Assembly (NCBI GenBank): GCA_963810055.1
Contig: CAWEME010000009.1
Location: 71,379-135,378, forward strand
Direction of reading: 5' to 3'
DNA: 64,000 bases
DNA from: REEB95 sp963810055
GTDB lineage: Bacteria > Pseudomonadota > Alphaproteobacteria > ATCC43930 > CGMCC-115725
Of the stretch, positions 36,512 to 44,203 are shown in pieces (the stretch's first letter is position 1; every line of letters begins with the position of its first letter). The position numbers and the translations under genes are program-made. Below the pieces are notes generated by a model, which worked only from the letters and a program-made list of their open reading frames with translations, ran no database searches and was not told the origin of the DNA.

Positions 36512-36948
36512 GGCTTTCCTCCTTCTGGTAATTCGGGGATGACGGCAGTGGCTTCGAGCTCGATCTTGCCCGGGCTGTCGAGCAGGTCCGCAACGAAGAT
36601 CATGCTCATGGCCGGGAAATGGCGTCCCATCAACCGCCGCCAGATGCGGCCGAGTTCCGGGCGCGCCGCGAGATAGGCGGGCTTGTCGCAGCAAAAGGCG
36701 GTGATGCGGCAGATATGGCGGGGCGCGCCGCCGGCCTCGGCGAGCACGGCCAGCACGTTCTCGAGCGCCTGCTCGAATTGCGGCGCGAGTTCCGAAGACC
36801 GGAACACCTGTCCCGCGTCCCAGCCGACCTGGCCCGCGATGAAGACGAGGCGGCCCGGCTTCGCCGCGATCCCGTTGGCGTAGCCGATCGGGGCCTTCCA
36901 GCCCGCGGGAAGCAGCACGCTCATGTCCTGGATCGCTGCGGCGGTCAC
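36508..36948 (-). CDS. RidA/YjgF-family protein
   Basis: A 146-residue member of the RidA family. Classic RidA enzymes hydrolyse reactive enamine/imine intermediates using an arginine near residue 105; here LVFIAGQVGWDA and EQALENVLAVLAEAGG are recognisable, but the usual catalytic arginine within the N/R-P-x-R region is not obvious (MSMIFVADLLDSPGKIELEA), so it may be a divergent subgroup with another role. The GTG at 36948 overlaps the paaK stop (GTGA); an internal ATG at 36924 is possible. Its role in an arylacetate operon is unknown. Confidence 0.75.
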   Translation of the reverse strand: MTAAAIQDMSVLLPAGWKAPIGYANGIAAKPGRLVFIAGQVGWDAGQVFRSSELAPQFEQALENVLAVLAEAGGAPRHICRITAFCCDKPAYLAARPELGRIWRRLMGRHFPAMSMIFVADLLDSPGKIELEATAVIPELPEGGKP

Positions 36949-38291
36949 GGCTTGGGCCTGAGGTCGCGGACGCGCACCGCTTTTCCCTGCGAGCGCGGCA
37001 CCTCGCCCGGGCGCTTCACCGCCACGTCGCAGGTGATCCCCAGCATCGCCTTGAGATGATGGGTGACGGCCTGGGCGATCGACTGGTTGGTCTCCTCGTC
37101 GAGCGTCACCGCGGGATCGGCCTCGACCTCGAGCCTCACATGGTCGAGCGGGCCCTTGCGCTCGAGGATGAGCTGGTAATGCGGCGAGATCCGGGGCAAG
37201 CCGACCAGCGCCGCCTCGAGTTGCGAGGGATAGACGTTGACGCCGCGTATGATCAGCATGTCGTCGCTGCGGCCGGTGATGCGGCGGATGCGCACATGCG
37301 TGCGGCCGCAACGGCACGGCTCGTCGGTGAGCCGCGTGATGTCGCGGGTGCGATAGCGGATCATCGGCAGCGCCTCTTTGGTGAGCGTGGTGATGACCAG
37401 CTCGCCGGTCTTGCCCATGGCGAGCGGCTCGCCGGTTTCGGGGTCGATGACCTCGAACAGGAAATGGTCTTCCCAGCCGTGCAAGCCGGCCTGGGCCTCG
37501 TGGCATTCGACCGCGACCCCCGGCCCCAGGATCTCGGAGAGGCCGTAGATGTCGATGGCCTTCAGTCCCAGCCGGCTTTCCAGTTCGTGGCGCAGCCCGT
37601 CGCTCCACGGCTCGGCGCCGAACAGCCCGACGCGCAACGGCCCGCCGCGCAAGTCGATGCCCATGCCGGCGGCGACCTCGGCGATGTTGAGCGCGTAGGA
37701 CGGCGTGGCGCAGAGCACCACGGCGCCGAAGTCGTGCATCAGCGTCACCTGCCTTTCGGTGCCGCCGCCCGAAGCCGGCACGACGGTGCAGCCGAGCCGG
37801 GTCGCGCCGTCATGGGCGCCGAGCCCGCCGGTGAAGAGGCCGTAGCCATAGGCGTTGTGCACGATGTCGCCCGGCCGGACGCCGGCGCAGACCATCGAGC
37901 GCGCCATGAGCAGCGCCCAGTTGGAAAGATCGGCGGCGGTGTAGCCGACCACGGTCGGTTTTCCGGTCGTGCCCGAGGAGGCGTGGACGCGGATGACGGT
38001 CTCGCGCGGAACGGCGAACATGCCGAAGGGGTAGTTGTCGCGCAGATCCGACTTGGTGGTGAACGGAAAGCGCCGGAGATCGTCGAGCCCGTGCAGCGAA
38101 AACGGCGTGACGTTGGCCGCGTCGAAGCTGCGGCGGTAATGCGGCACGTTGGCGTAGGCGTGTTGCAGCACGTTGCGCAGACGGTCGAACTGAAGCTTTT
38201 GCAGCTGCTTGCGCGGCATGGTTTCGACGTCCGGGGAGAAATAAACATGCTGCCGGTCGTGATTTTTACTGCGCGAGAGGCGTGTGGCCAT
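36945..38291 (-). CDS. paaK: Phenylacetate-CoA ligase
   Basis: AMP-forming arylacetate-CoA ligase, 448 residues. The P-loop ASSGTTGKPTVVGYT, PaaK-type AYGYGLFTGGLGAHDGA, DIYGLSEILGPGVAVECHEA and C-terminal RIRRITGRSDDMLIIRGVNV are all characteristic. It makes phenylacetyl-CoA, the substrate proposed for the PadBCD-like enzyme encoded just upstream. The ATG at 38291 is three bases after the padD stop. Confidence 0.93.
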   Translation of the reverse strand: MATRLSRSKNHDRQHVYFSPDVETMPRKQLQKLQFDRLRNVLQHAYANVPHYRRSFDAANVTPFSLHGLDDLRRFPFTTKSDLRDNYPFGMFAVPRETVIRVHASSGTTGKPTVVGYTAADLSNWALLMARSMVCAGVRPGDIVHNAYGYGLFTGGLGAHDGATRLGCTVVPASGGGTERQVTLMHDFGAVVLCATPSYALNIAEVAAGMGIDLRGGPLRVGLFGAEPWSDGLRHELESRLGLKAIDIYGLSEILGPGVAVECHEAQAGLHGWEDHFLFEVIDPETGEPLAMGKTGELVITTLTKEALPMIRYRTRDITRLTDEPCRCGRTHVRIRRITGRSDDMLIIRGVNVYPSQLEAALVGLPRISPHYQLILERKGPLDHVRLEVEADPAVTLDEETNQSIAQAVTHHLKAMLGITCDVAVKRPGEVPRSQGKAVRVRDLRPKP

Positions 38292-38294
38292 GGC

Positions 38295-39170
38295 TCAACT
38301 CCATCCCTGTCTTATTCCGGAATCGGCGCGCGCGGGGCCGAGACGCGGCATATGCGGCACGGCGAAGCCTTGATTGAAGGCGGCGCGCACGACGATCGTG
38401 TCCTTGATCAGCCAGCCCCCGGCGAGGCCGAGCAATCCCGCCGTCAGCGCGAGCGGGCCGGCGTAACCGGCCAATCCCAGCGCCGCGGCGATCAGCGCGA
38501 TCGGCGCGATGGTGCCAAGGATCAGCAGCGGCAGGTTGATCGCTTGGAGCGCCTGGCGCGCCGCGGTGGGCGCGCCGCGCCGCGCCAGGGACCGGCGATA
38601 GGCGGCCCAGGCGATCCCGCGCGCGAGCAGCGCAAGCAGCGCCAGGACCGGCACGAAGCCGCCGGGAGCAACGCCCGCGATGAACGCCAGCGCCAGCCAG
38701 ACCCCCGCTCCCTCGGCCAGACCGGTGGCCAGGATCAAGGGCATGATCGAAGGCTCGCGCCAGGCCGGAATTCCTCGCGACGCGCGCAGGATGCGGGCTT
38801 GGCAATAGACGAAGACCAGCGCAAGCAGCGCGCAGACCGCCGCCAGCGCCGCGCCGCCGTACCACGCGGCGGATGCCAGCGCCGCGACGAGCGGCAGCGC
38901 CACCAGCCCTTCGCGCGTCATCCAAGAGGTGTGCGGATTGAAGAAGACGTGGATGAACCGCCAGGGACGGCCGATCTCGATCCACACCAGGCCGAGGCCG
39001 GTTACGATGAAGAGCGCCGCCAGGAGATAGGCCAAGCGCTGCGGGTTGCCGCCCGCCAGCTCGCTCGCCGCGGCGACGATCGCCAGCCCGCCGCCGGTGC
39101 CGCCGCCGATGAAATTGCCCGCGGCGCGGCGGTCCCAGTTCGTTTGCAGCCAAGGGGCGATGCGATCCAT
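38295..39170 (-). CDS. padD: Membrane-anchor subunit of molybdopterin oxidoreductase (PadD/DmsC-like)
   Basis: A 291-residue polytopic membrane protein of the DmsC/NrfD-like anchor type, with about eight hydrophobic segments and IGRPWRFIHVFFNPHTSWMT, the conserved first-loop signature of DmsC-like quinone-reactive anchors. It would tie the catalytic and Fe-S subunits to the membrane and pass electrons to quinone. ATG 39170 is two bases after the padC stop. The Pad name rests on the gene set; DmsC-like anchors serve several enzymes. Confidence 0.75.
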   Translation of the reverse strand: MDRIAPWLQTNWDRRAAGNFIGGGTGGGLAIVAAASELAGGNPQRLAYLLAALFIVTGLGLVWIEIGRPWRFIHVFFNPHTSWMTREGLVALPLVAALASAAWYGGAALAAVCALLALVFVYCQARILRASRGIPAWREPSIMPLILATGLAEGAGVWLALAFIAGVAPGGFVPVLALLALLARGIAWAAYRRSLARRGAPTAARQALQAINLPLLILGTIAPIALIAAALGLAGYAGPLALTAGLLGLAGGWLIKDTIVVRAAFNQGFAVPHMPRLGPARADSGIRQGWS

Positions 39171-39172
39171 GG

Positions 39173-39814
39173 CTATTCCCAGAGATAATAGAAGCCCGGG
39201 CCGGTCCCGAGCTCTTCGTGCATGCGGAAATTCCGGTTCCCGGCCAGCAGCAGCGACACGTTGCTCGCGGGATTCTCGACGTCGCCGAAGTGAAGCGCGC
39301 CGGCGATGCAGGAATTGACGCAGGCCGGCGTCGCCTCGGGATCGACGCCCGGCGTCAGGCCCTTTTCCGTCCCGGCATCGATGCGGTCGACGCAAAACGT
39401 GCATTTGGTCGCCACCGCCAAACGCCGCTTGTCGAAGCGCTTGCGTTCCGCCTGGCTCGGCGCGCCGCCATAGGCGAAGCTCGCAAGGTCGGTCTTGAAG
39501 CGCGCCTGATAGGGACAGGCGACGGCGCAATAGCTGCAGCCGATGCAGAGATCGTAATCGATGGTGACGATGCCGTCCGGGCGCCGGCGCGTGGCGGTCG
39601 AGGGGCACACGGTCATGCAGGGCGGTTCGGCGCAATGCATGCAGCCCACCGGCACGAAAACGCGGCGGACCTCGGGATATTCCCCTTCTTCCATGTCGAG
39701 CACGCGCCGCCACTGCACGCCGGGCGGCGTCGCGTTGGCCTGTTTGCAAGCCGCCGTGCAGGTTTGGCAACCGACGCAGCGCTTGAGATCGGCGACCATC
39801 ACCCAGCGGGTCAT
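39173..39814 (-). CDS. padC: Four-cluster ferredoxin subunit (PadC/DmsB-like)
   Basis: A 213-residue electron-transfer subunit with 16 cysteines in four groups: CVGCQTCTAACKQ, CMHCAEPPCMTVCP, CIGCSYCAVACPYQ and CTFCVDRIDAG...CVNSC. This is the standard layout of four [4Fe-4S] clusters in DmsB/PadC/NrfC proteins. No signal peptide, so the complex should face the cytoplasm, as reported for phenylacetyl-CoA:acceptor oxidoreductase. ATG 39814 overlaps the padB stop (ATGA). Confidence 0.88.
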   Translation of the reverse strand: MTRWVMVADLKRCVGCQTCTAACKQANATPPGVQWRRVLDMEEGEYPEVRRVFVPVGCMHCAEPPCMTVCPSTATRRRPDGIVTIDYDLCIGCSYCAVACPYQARFKTDLASFAYGGAPSQAERKRFDKRRLAVATKCTFCVDRIDAGTEKGLTPGVDPEATPACVNSCIAGALHFGDVENPASNVSLLLAGNRNFRMHEELGTGPGFYYLWE

Positions 39815-42543
39815 GCCGCGCCTCCCAGCCGCGTCAGGCCGACGCGCACCAAGTCGGCGCCCGAACCGGTGGCGTCGGTCAGTTCGAGCGACAGCGGCAC
39901 CAGCGTGTTCATGCTGGGGGTGCCGAAATCCCGGGCGAAGGGCGTGACCCAGTGATCGAACTGCCCGAGCATGAGCAGCGTGTCGGGGCGGATGCCCTGG
40001 CGCAGCACCGCGCGGCCGCGCGTGGCGCGTTGGGGCGTGCGGATTTCGACCCTGTCGCCGTCGCCGATGCCGAGGCGTTCCGCGACGCTGGTGTTGATGA
40101 CCACCCCGTCATGCCCGGCGACGTTGGCCGCCACTTCCCGGATCAGCTGGATGCCGGCATTGGCGCCCCAGGCGTATTGCATGGAGCGGGCGGTGACGAG
40201 CCAGAACGGAAAATCCTGAACCCGGCCGCCCATCTCGACCAGCGCCTTTTCCCACATGCCGGGGAAATCCTTCCACGCCGGCAGCGTCTGGTATTCCGCG
40301 AGCTGCTTGTCCCACCAGGTCATGCCGCGCTCGTGCAGACGCCGGCCGAGCTCCTGCCCGATGCGGTAAAGCCGCTCCTGATAGGGAAGCTCGAAGCGCA
40401 AGCCCTGCCGCGCCAGCGCGGGATAGAGATACCAATCGGTTTTCTTGAAGGGGCGGGTGCGGAAGCCGTGAGTCTTGTACCACTCGAGCCCGTCGGCGGC
40501 GGCCCCGTTTGTCACCTCGGCGCTGGCAGCCCGGCAGGCGGCGTCCCAGATCACGTCGCGGGTGTGGGCCTTGGCGGGGTCGAGGCTGAAATCGTAGCGC
40601 GCGGTCTTGAGCGGCACACCCGCCGCGCCGCGGTTGATGGCGGCGTTGTAAGGCTCGAGCAGGCCGGTGCGCCGCGCCATTTCGGTGGCGATGTCGGTGA
40701 AGTCGCGCGCCTCGCCCGAGGCCGCGACGGCGGGCTGGCGGAGCGCGAAGCCCTCCTCGTCCCAGAACTGCTCGACATATTTCGTGCCGCCGATGCGGAT
40801 GAGCTGCAGCCCTTCCAAATCGGTGCATTCCGGCAGCAGCAGGTCGGCCATGTGGTTCGATTCGTCGCGCGTATAGGCGAAGGCGACGACGAAGGGGAAA
40901 CGCGACATTTTTTCGGCGATTGCCGCGGTGTCCCAGAACGAGATCGCGGGATTGCTGCGGTAGAGGAACCAGATTTCGGGAAACGTCACCGCCGGCAGGC
41001 CTGCGGGGGTCCCGTCGAGGAACATCCAGGCCAGATGGGTGGGGCCGAGCGCCTGGCTCCACGGCCCGTTGGCGGCGAGCGGCACCAGCGTGCGATAGGC
41101 GTTGCGGATATTGGGCCGCGGCGACCAATGCTCCGGATCGGTCGGATTGAAGGGATAGGCCATGAAGCCGTCGGTTCCCGGCACGACGCTGCCGATGCGG
41201 TCGGACATCGGGCGATTGAGACGCACGGTGGTGCCGAGCGTGCCGCCGGGCACTTCGAGCGCGCCGACGAGAGAAACCGCCACGGTGCGCGCCCAGCAGC
41301 ACTCGTAGCCGCCCCAGCCGTTATTGACCGTCTTGCCCAGGGTGATGGCGACGGGACGGAACGGCAACGTCATGCCCTCGATCTCGACCGTCTGGCCGAT
41401 ACAGGCCTGGGCGGCGAATTCACCGGCGATACGGCGAATGGTCGCCGCCGGCACGTCGCAGATCGCCGCCGCCCATTCAGGCGAACAGGGCGCCAGGTGC
41501 GCGACCAGCTTGCTGAACGCGGTTTCGCCGGAGAGCGCGCCCCGGGCGATCTCTTCGCCATCGGGACCCAGCTCGACCGCTTCGGCGGTGAAGCTTCCTT
41601 CCAGCGCCGGCTCGACACCCGGCGTATCGTACGCCACCGCCGCGCCGCGCCGGCGATCCCAAACCAGCGGTTTCTTGCTGACGGGATCGCGCAAATAATA
41701 GCCCTTGGCGCCGACGAGATAGGGCGAGGCCGTGCGGTCCGTCAGGAAGGCGAGGTCGAGACATTCGCGCTTCTGCTCGTGAAGCAGCACATGGATGACG
41801 GCATAGAGAAAAGCCGCATCGGTCTTCGGCCGGATCGGAACCCATTCGGCGGAGCAGGCGCCGGTGATCGAGAGATGCGGCTCGACCTGGACGCGCTTCA
41901 TCCCGCGGGCGCGCGCATCGGCATGGCGCTTCACGCCGACGACGCCGCCCGAAGCCTCGGTGTTGCTGCCGAGCGAGATGACGTAGCGGCAGGACGGCGT
42001 GTCCGGCGAGACCGTGAAGGCGTGATGCCACAGCTCGCCGTAGAGATGCTCCGAGTGATAGCACTTGACGCCCTGGCCGCTGCCGAAGCCCATGTCGACC
42101 GGCCCCCAGGCGGCGAGAAAGGCGGGAAAGGTTCCCATGTAGGATTGCGGCGTGCCCCCGCCGCCGAAGCTCGCGGCGACCTTGGGATAGCCCGAGGCGT
42201 CGAGCAGGCCGCCGGCGCGGACCGCGTTGAGCTTTTCGGCGATGAGATCGAACGCTTCATCCCACGAGATCGGGACGAAGCCCGGCTCTTCGCCGCGCCC
42301 CTTTTTCGCATTGGTGCGCTTCATCGGCGAAAGCACGCGATTGGGGTTGTAGGTCTTCTGCACCAGTCCATAGGCCTTGACGCAAATCCGCCCCGCGCCG
42401 GGATGGATCTGCGCGGCGCAGAAATTCGGATCGACGCCGAGCGCGACGCCGTCCTCGACGCGGACGGTCAGGAGATCGGGACCGGCGACGCACTGGTAGC
42501 AGTAGGTCGGAACCTGCTTTGCCGTGGCCGCCGCTCCTGTCAT
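39811..42543 (-). CDS. padB: Molybdopterin catalytic subunit, phenylacetyl-CoA:acceptor oxidoreductase-like
   Basis: A 910-residue enzyme of the DMSO-reductase superfamily. The N-terminal Fe-S region has Cys15, Cys18 and Cys54 of the usual CX2CX3CX27-34C motif, but the third position is Pro/Asp (QCVAGPD); Cys42 is an extra candidate. Cofactor-binding blocks include FGSGQGVKCYHSEHLYGELW and YVISLGSNTEASGG, and the C-terminal domain ends in a standard VINTSVAERLGIGDGDRVEI barrel. No Tat signal. In a gene set with PadC, PadD and phenylacetate-CoA ligase it most likely oxidises phenylacetyl-CoA to phenylglyoxylate with quinone as acceptor; a different arylacetyl-CoA is possible. ATG 42543 overlaps the thioesterase stop. 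Confidence 0.78.
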   Translation of the reverse strand: MTGAAATAKQVPTYCYQCVAGPDLLTVRVEDGVALGVDPNFCAAQIHPGAGRICVKAYGLVQKTYNPNRVLSPMKRTNAKKGRGEEPGFVPISWDEAFDLIAEKLNAVRAGGLLDASGYPKVAASFGGGGTPQSYMGTFPAFLAAWGPVDMGFGSGQGVKCYHSEHLYGELWHHAFTVSPDTPSCRYVISLGSNTEASGGVVGVKRHADARARGMKRVQVEPHLSITGACSAEWVPIRPKTDAAFLYAVIHVLLHEQKRECLDLAFLTDRTASPYLVGAKGYYLRDPVSKKPLVWDRRRGAAVAYDTPGVEPALEGSFTAEAVELGPDGEEIARGALSGETAFSKLVAHLAPCSPEWAAAICDVPAATIRRIAGEFAAQACIGQTVEIEGMTLPFRPVAITLGKTVNNGWGGYECCWARTVAVSLVGALEVPGGTLGTTVRLNRPMSDRIGSVVPGTDGFMAYPFNPTDPEHWSPRPNIRNAYRTLVPLAANGPWSQALGPTHLAWMFLDGTPAGLPAVTFPEIWFLYRSNPAISFWDTAAIAEKMSRFPFVVAFAYTRDESNHMADLLLPECTDLEGLQLIRIGGTKYVEQFWDEEGFALRQPAVAASGEARDFTDIATEMARRTGLLEPYNAAINRGAAGVPLKTARYDFSLDPAKAHTRDVIWDAACRAASAEVTNGAAADGLEWYKTHGFRTRPFKKTDWYLYPALARQGLRFELPYQERLYRIGQELGRRLHERGMTWWDKQLAEYQTLPAWKDFPGMWEKALVEMGGRVQDFPFWLVTARSMQYAWGANAGIQLIREVAANVAGHDGVVINTSVAERLGIGDGDRVEIRTPQRATRGRAVLRQGIRPDTLLMLGQFDHWVTPFARDFGTPSMNTLVPLSLELTDATGSGADLVRVGLTRLGGAA

Positions 42544-42962
42544 GAAGACGCTGTTCCCGCCGCTTTCACTTTCGCGGCCTTGGCCTTGAGCCGCTCCACG
42601 GTTTTCTGAACGTCGGTCACGAAGCGCATGTGCTTGCCGCGCCCGATCTCGTCGATGGGATCGCGCGCCGAAACCTCGAAGGTGACGAGCCGCCCCTTGA
42701 CCTCGATGATTTTCACGCGGATGACGACGGCCATGCCGAGCAGCGTCGGCGCCAGGTGATCGAGTTCGATCCGCGTGCCGACCGAATCCTCGCCCGGATC
42801 GAGATGCTCGAGCAGACCGTCGCGGCAGGTCTGCTCGATGTCCCGCGCCAGGGAAGGCGTCGAATAGACCCGGCCGCCCTCGCCCATGAAGCCGATGGTC
42901 CGCGGTTCGTCGACGACGATGCGCCGCTCGAAAGTCAGTCCCGGCGCCAGGCTCGGCTTCAT
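42540..42962 (-). CDS. Hot-dog thioesterase of the FlK-like family
   Basis: A 140-residue single hot-dog domain protein. VYSTPSLARDIEQTCRDGL contains the Thr and Glu, and RIELDHLAPTLLGMAV the His, that form the catalytic set in FlK-type thioesterases. First gene of the pad operon, coupled to padB by ATGA. The PadBCD reaction releases CoA together with phenylglyoxylate, so hydrolysis of an arylglyoxylyl-CoA or of a stalled aryl-CoA is a sensible role. ATG 42962 has GGGGGA 4 bases upstream. Confidence 0.8.
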   Translation of the reverse strand: MKPSLAPGLTFERRIVVDEPRTIGFMGEGGRVYSTPSLARDIEQTCRDGLLEHLDPGEDSVGTRIELDHLAPTLLGMAVVIRVKIIEVKGRLVTFEVSARDPIDEIGRGKHMRFVTDVQKTVERLKAKAAKVKAAGTASS

Positions 42963-42987
42963 GGCAATCCCCCGTTTTGCGTTTCTT

Positions 42988-43009
42988 AATCGGTACTCAC
43001 ATACCAATT
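42988..43009. promoter_or_regulatory. Inverted-repeat operator at pad promoter
   Basis: AATCGGTA (42988-42995), six bases, TACCAATT (43002-43009). It matches the perfect repeat at 28674 with one changed base and the same spacer length. On the minus strand it covers about +3 to +24 of the predicted pad transcript, a position suited to repression. Confidence 0.62.
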
Positions 43010-43017
43010 TGCGGAAC

Positions 43018-43060
43018 AGTATGATACGGCTTCGTCCCGCCCGTATTTGATCTAGATCAA
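43018..43060 (-). promoter_or_regulatory. FNR/AadR-activated pad promoter
   Basis: TTGATCTAGATCAA at 43047-43060 is a perfect 14-bp palindrome matching TTGAT-N4-ATCAA. On the minus strand CATACT at 43023-43018 lies where the -10 box belongs if the box is centred at -41.5, putting transcription start near 43012, 50 bases before the thioesterase ATG. Confidence 0.78.
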
Positions 43061-43218
43061 ACCGCCCGCCAGCGGCGGGCAGGCTCGGCGCGGGGCCGGA
43101 ACCGCCGCGATTTGCCTATATCGGTACGATTATGCTTATTTACATTCACGCCGGGATGATTCACGCTGGCGGGCGATTGGCGGCGGGGATGCGCGCGGTT
43201 TCGAAGCGAAAGGCAGCG

Positions 43219-43696
43219 ATGAAAGCGACCAAGACGGCCGCCGCGGTTGACGCCGGGGCCGCCGTTGCGAATCAGGCCGGCGCTGGCCGCCGACGTTCCG
43301 TCGGTCATCGCGCTCGACGAAGAAGTCACCGGCCTCGCCAAGCCGAATTACTGGCGCGACATGTTCGAGCTCTATGGCGGGCGGCACAAGGAGCGCTTCT
43401 TTCTCGTGGCGGAACGCCAGGATCGCGTCGACGGCTTCGTCATCGGCGAGACCCGCGCCTGGGAATTCGGTTCGCCGCCTTGCGGCTGGATATTCGCCAT
43501 CCAGATCCGTCCCAAGGGCCGCCTCAAGGGCGTGGGAACCCAGCTCTTCAACGCCATCTGCGATTGCTTCCGCAAGACCGGCGTCGTCAACGTCCGCACG
43601 ATGCTGGCGCGCGATAACACCATCATCCTGTCCTTCTTCCGCAGCCAGGGCATGATGGCGGGACCCTTCATCGAATTGGAAACCACGCTCGACTGA
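43219..43696 (+). CDS. GNAT-family acetyltransferase, probable frame break near start
   Basis: Single GNAT domain of about 150 residues: LRIRPALAADVPSVIALDEE, then IFAIQIRPKGRLKGVGTQLF with the acetyl-CoA loop RxxGxG-like RLKGVG, and IILSFFRSQGM near the end. The domain frame opens only with TTG at 43247. The ATG at 43219 with AAGGCAG upstream in another frame gives a plausible start (MKATKTAAAVDAG) joined by one extra base near 43262. Substrate unknown; it lies between the pad promoter and the Rrf2 regulator gene. Confidence 0.72.
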
Positions 43697-43740
43697 CGGC
43701 GCCTGAACATTTCGACACCCAAGCCACCGCCGGAACACGC

Positions 43741-44202
43741 ATGAAACTACAGAAGGCCACCTGCTTCGCTCTCTTTGCCGTGCTCGAGCTGGCGGCCGAT
43801 CCGACGCGTCAACTCGCCGCCGCGGAAATCGCGGACAAGTACGGAATCTCGCTGCATCATTTGGCGAAGGTGTTGCGCGATCTCGCGCGCGCCGGAATCG
43901 TCGAATCCGCCCGGGGCGTCGGGGGCGGCTATCGCTTCACCGGCAATCCGAAACGCCTGGCGCTGATGGACGTGATCGAACTGTTCGAGCCGATCGGATC
44001 GGACGGCGTCGACGGCGAGCATCCGCGCCCGAGCACCGGCGTCGGACACGCCTTGCGCCTCGTGCTCAACGAGATCGACGAGCTCACGCTGGCCACCTTA
44101 CGCTCGATCACCATTTCCACCATGCTCAAGATCATCGATCAGCGGCCTTGGGCGGCGGCGGCAAGCGACCGGAAGCCGCGCAAGCGGGCGGCCCGGGGCT
44201 GA
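43741..44202 (+). CDS. Rrf2-family transcriptional regulator without the cluster cysteines
   Basis: A 153-residue winged-helix regulator of the Rrf2 family. The helix-turn-helix is recognisable in AAAEIADKYGISLHHLAKVL followed by GIVESARGVGGGYRFTG, the family wing. IscR/NsrR-type members have three cysteines in the middle for a [2Fe-2S] or [4Fe-4S] cluster; this protein has only Cys8, so it probably does not sense by a cluster. Located 44 bases after the GNAT gene and near the pad promoter, it is a candidate local regulator. Ends KPRKRAARG. Confidence 0.85.
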   Translation: MKLQKATCFALFAVLELAADPTRQLAAAEIADKYGISLHHLAKVLRDLARAGIVESARGVGGGYRFTGNPKRLALMDVIELFEPIGSDGVDGEHPRPSTGVGHALRLVLNEIDELTLATLRSITISTMLKIIDQRPWAAAASDRKPRKRAARG

Positions 44203-44203
44203 G

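Noticed and set aside
37056..39188. Long open plus-strand frame of about 710 codons
   Set aside because: It lies opposite paaK and padD, has shadow-like composition rich in Arg, Asp, His and Gly, and no recognisable domain; a by-product of high GC.
39952..42609. Long open plus-strand frame of about 885 codons
   Set aside because: Exactly opposite the well-supported padB gene; low-complexity translation, no start signal, no domain.
43118..43140. Third copy of the ATCGGTA inverted repeat
   Set aside because: Only the left half (ATATCGGTA) matches; the right half has about 5 of 8 matches, not enough to list as a site.
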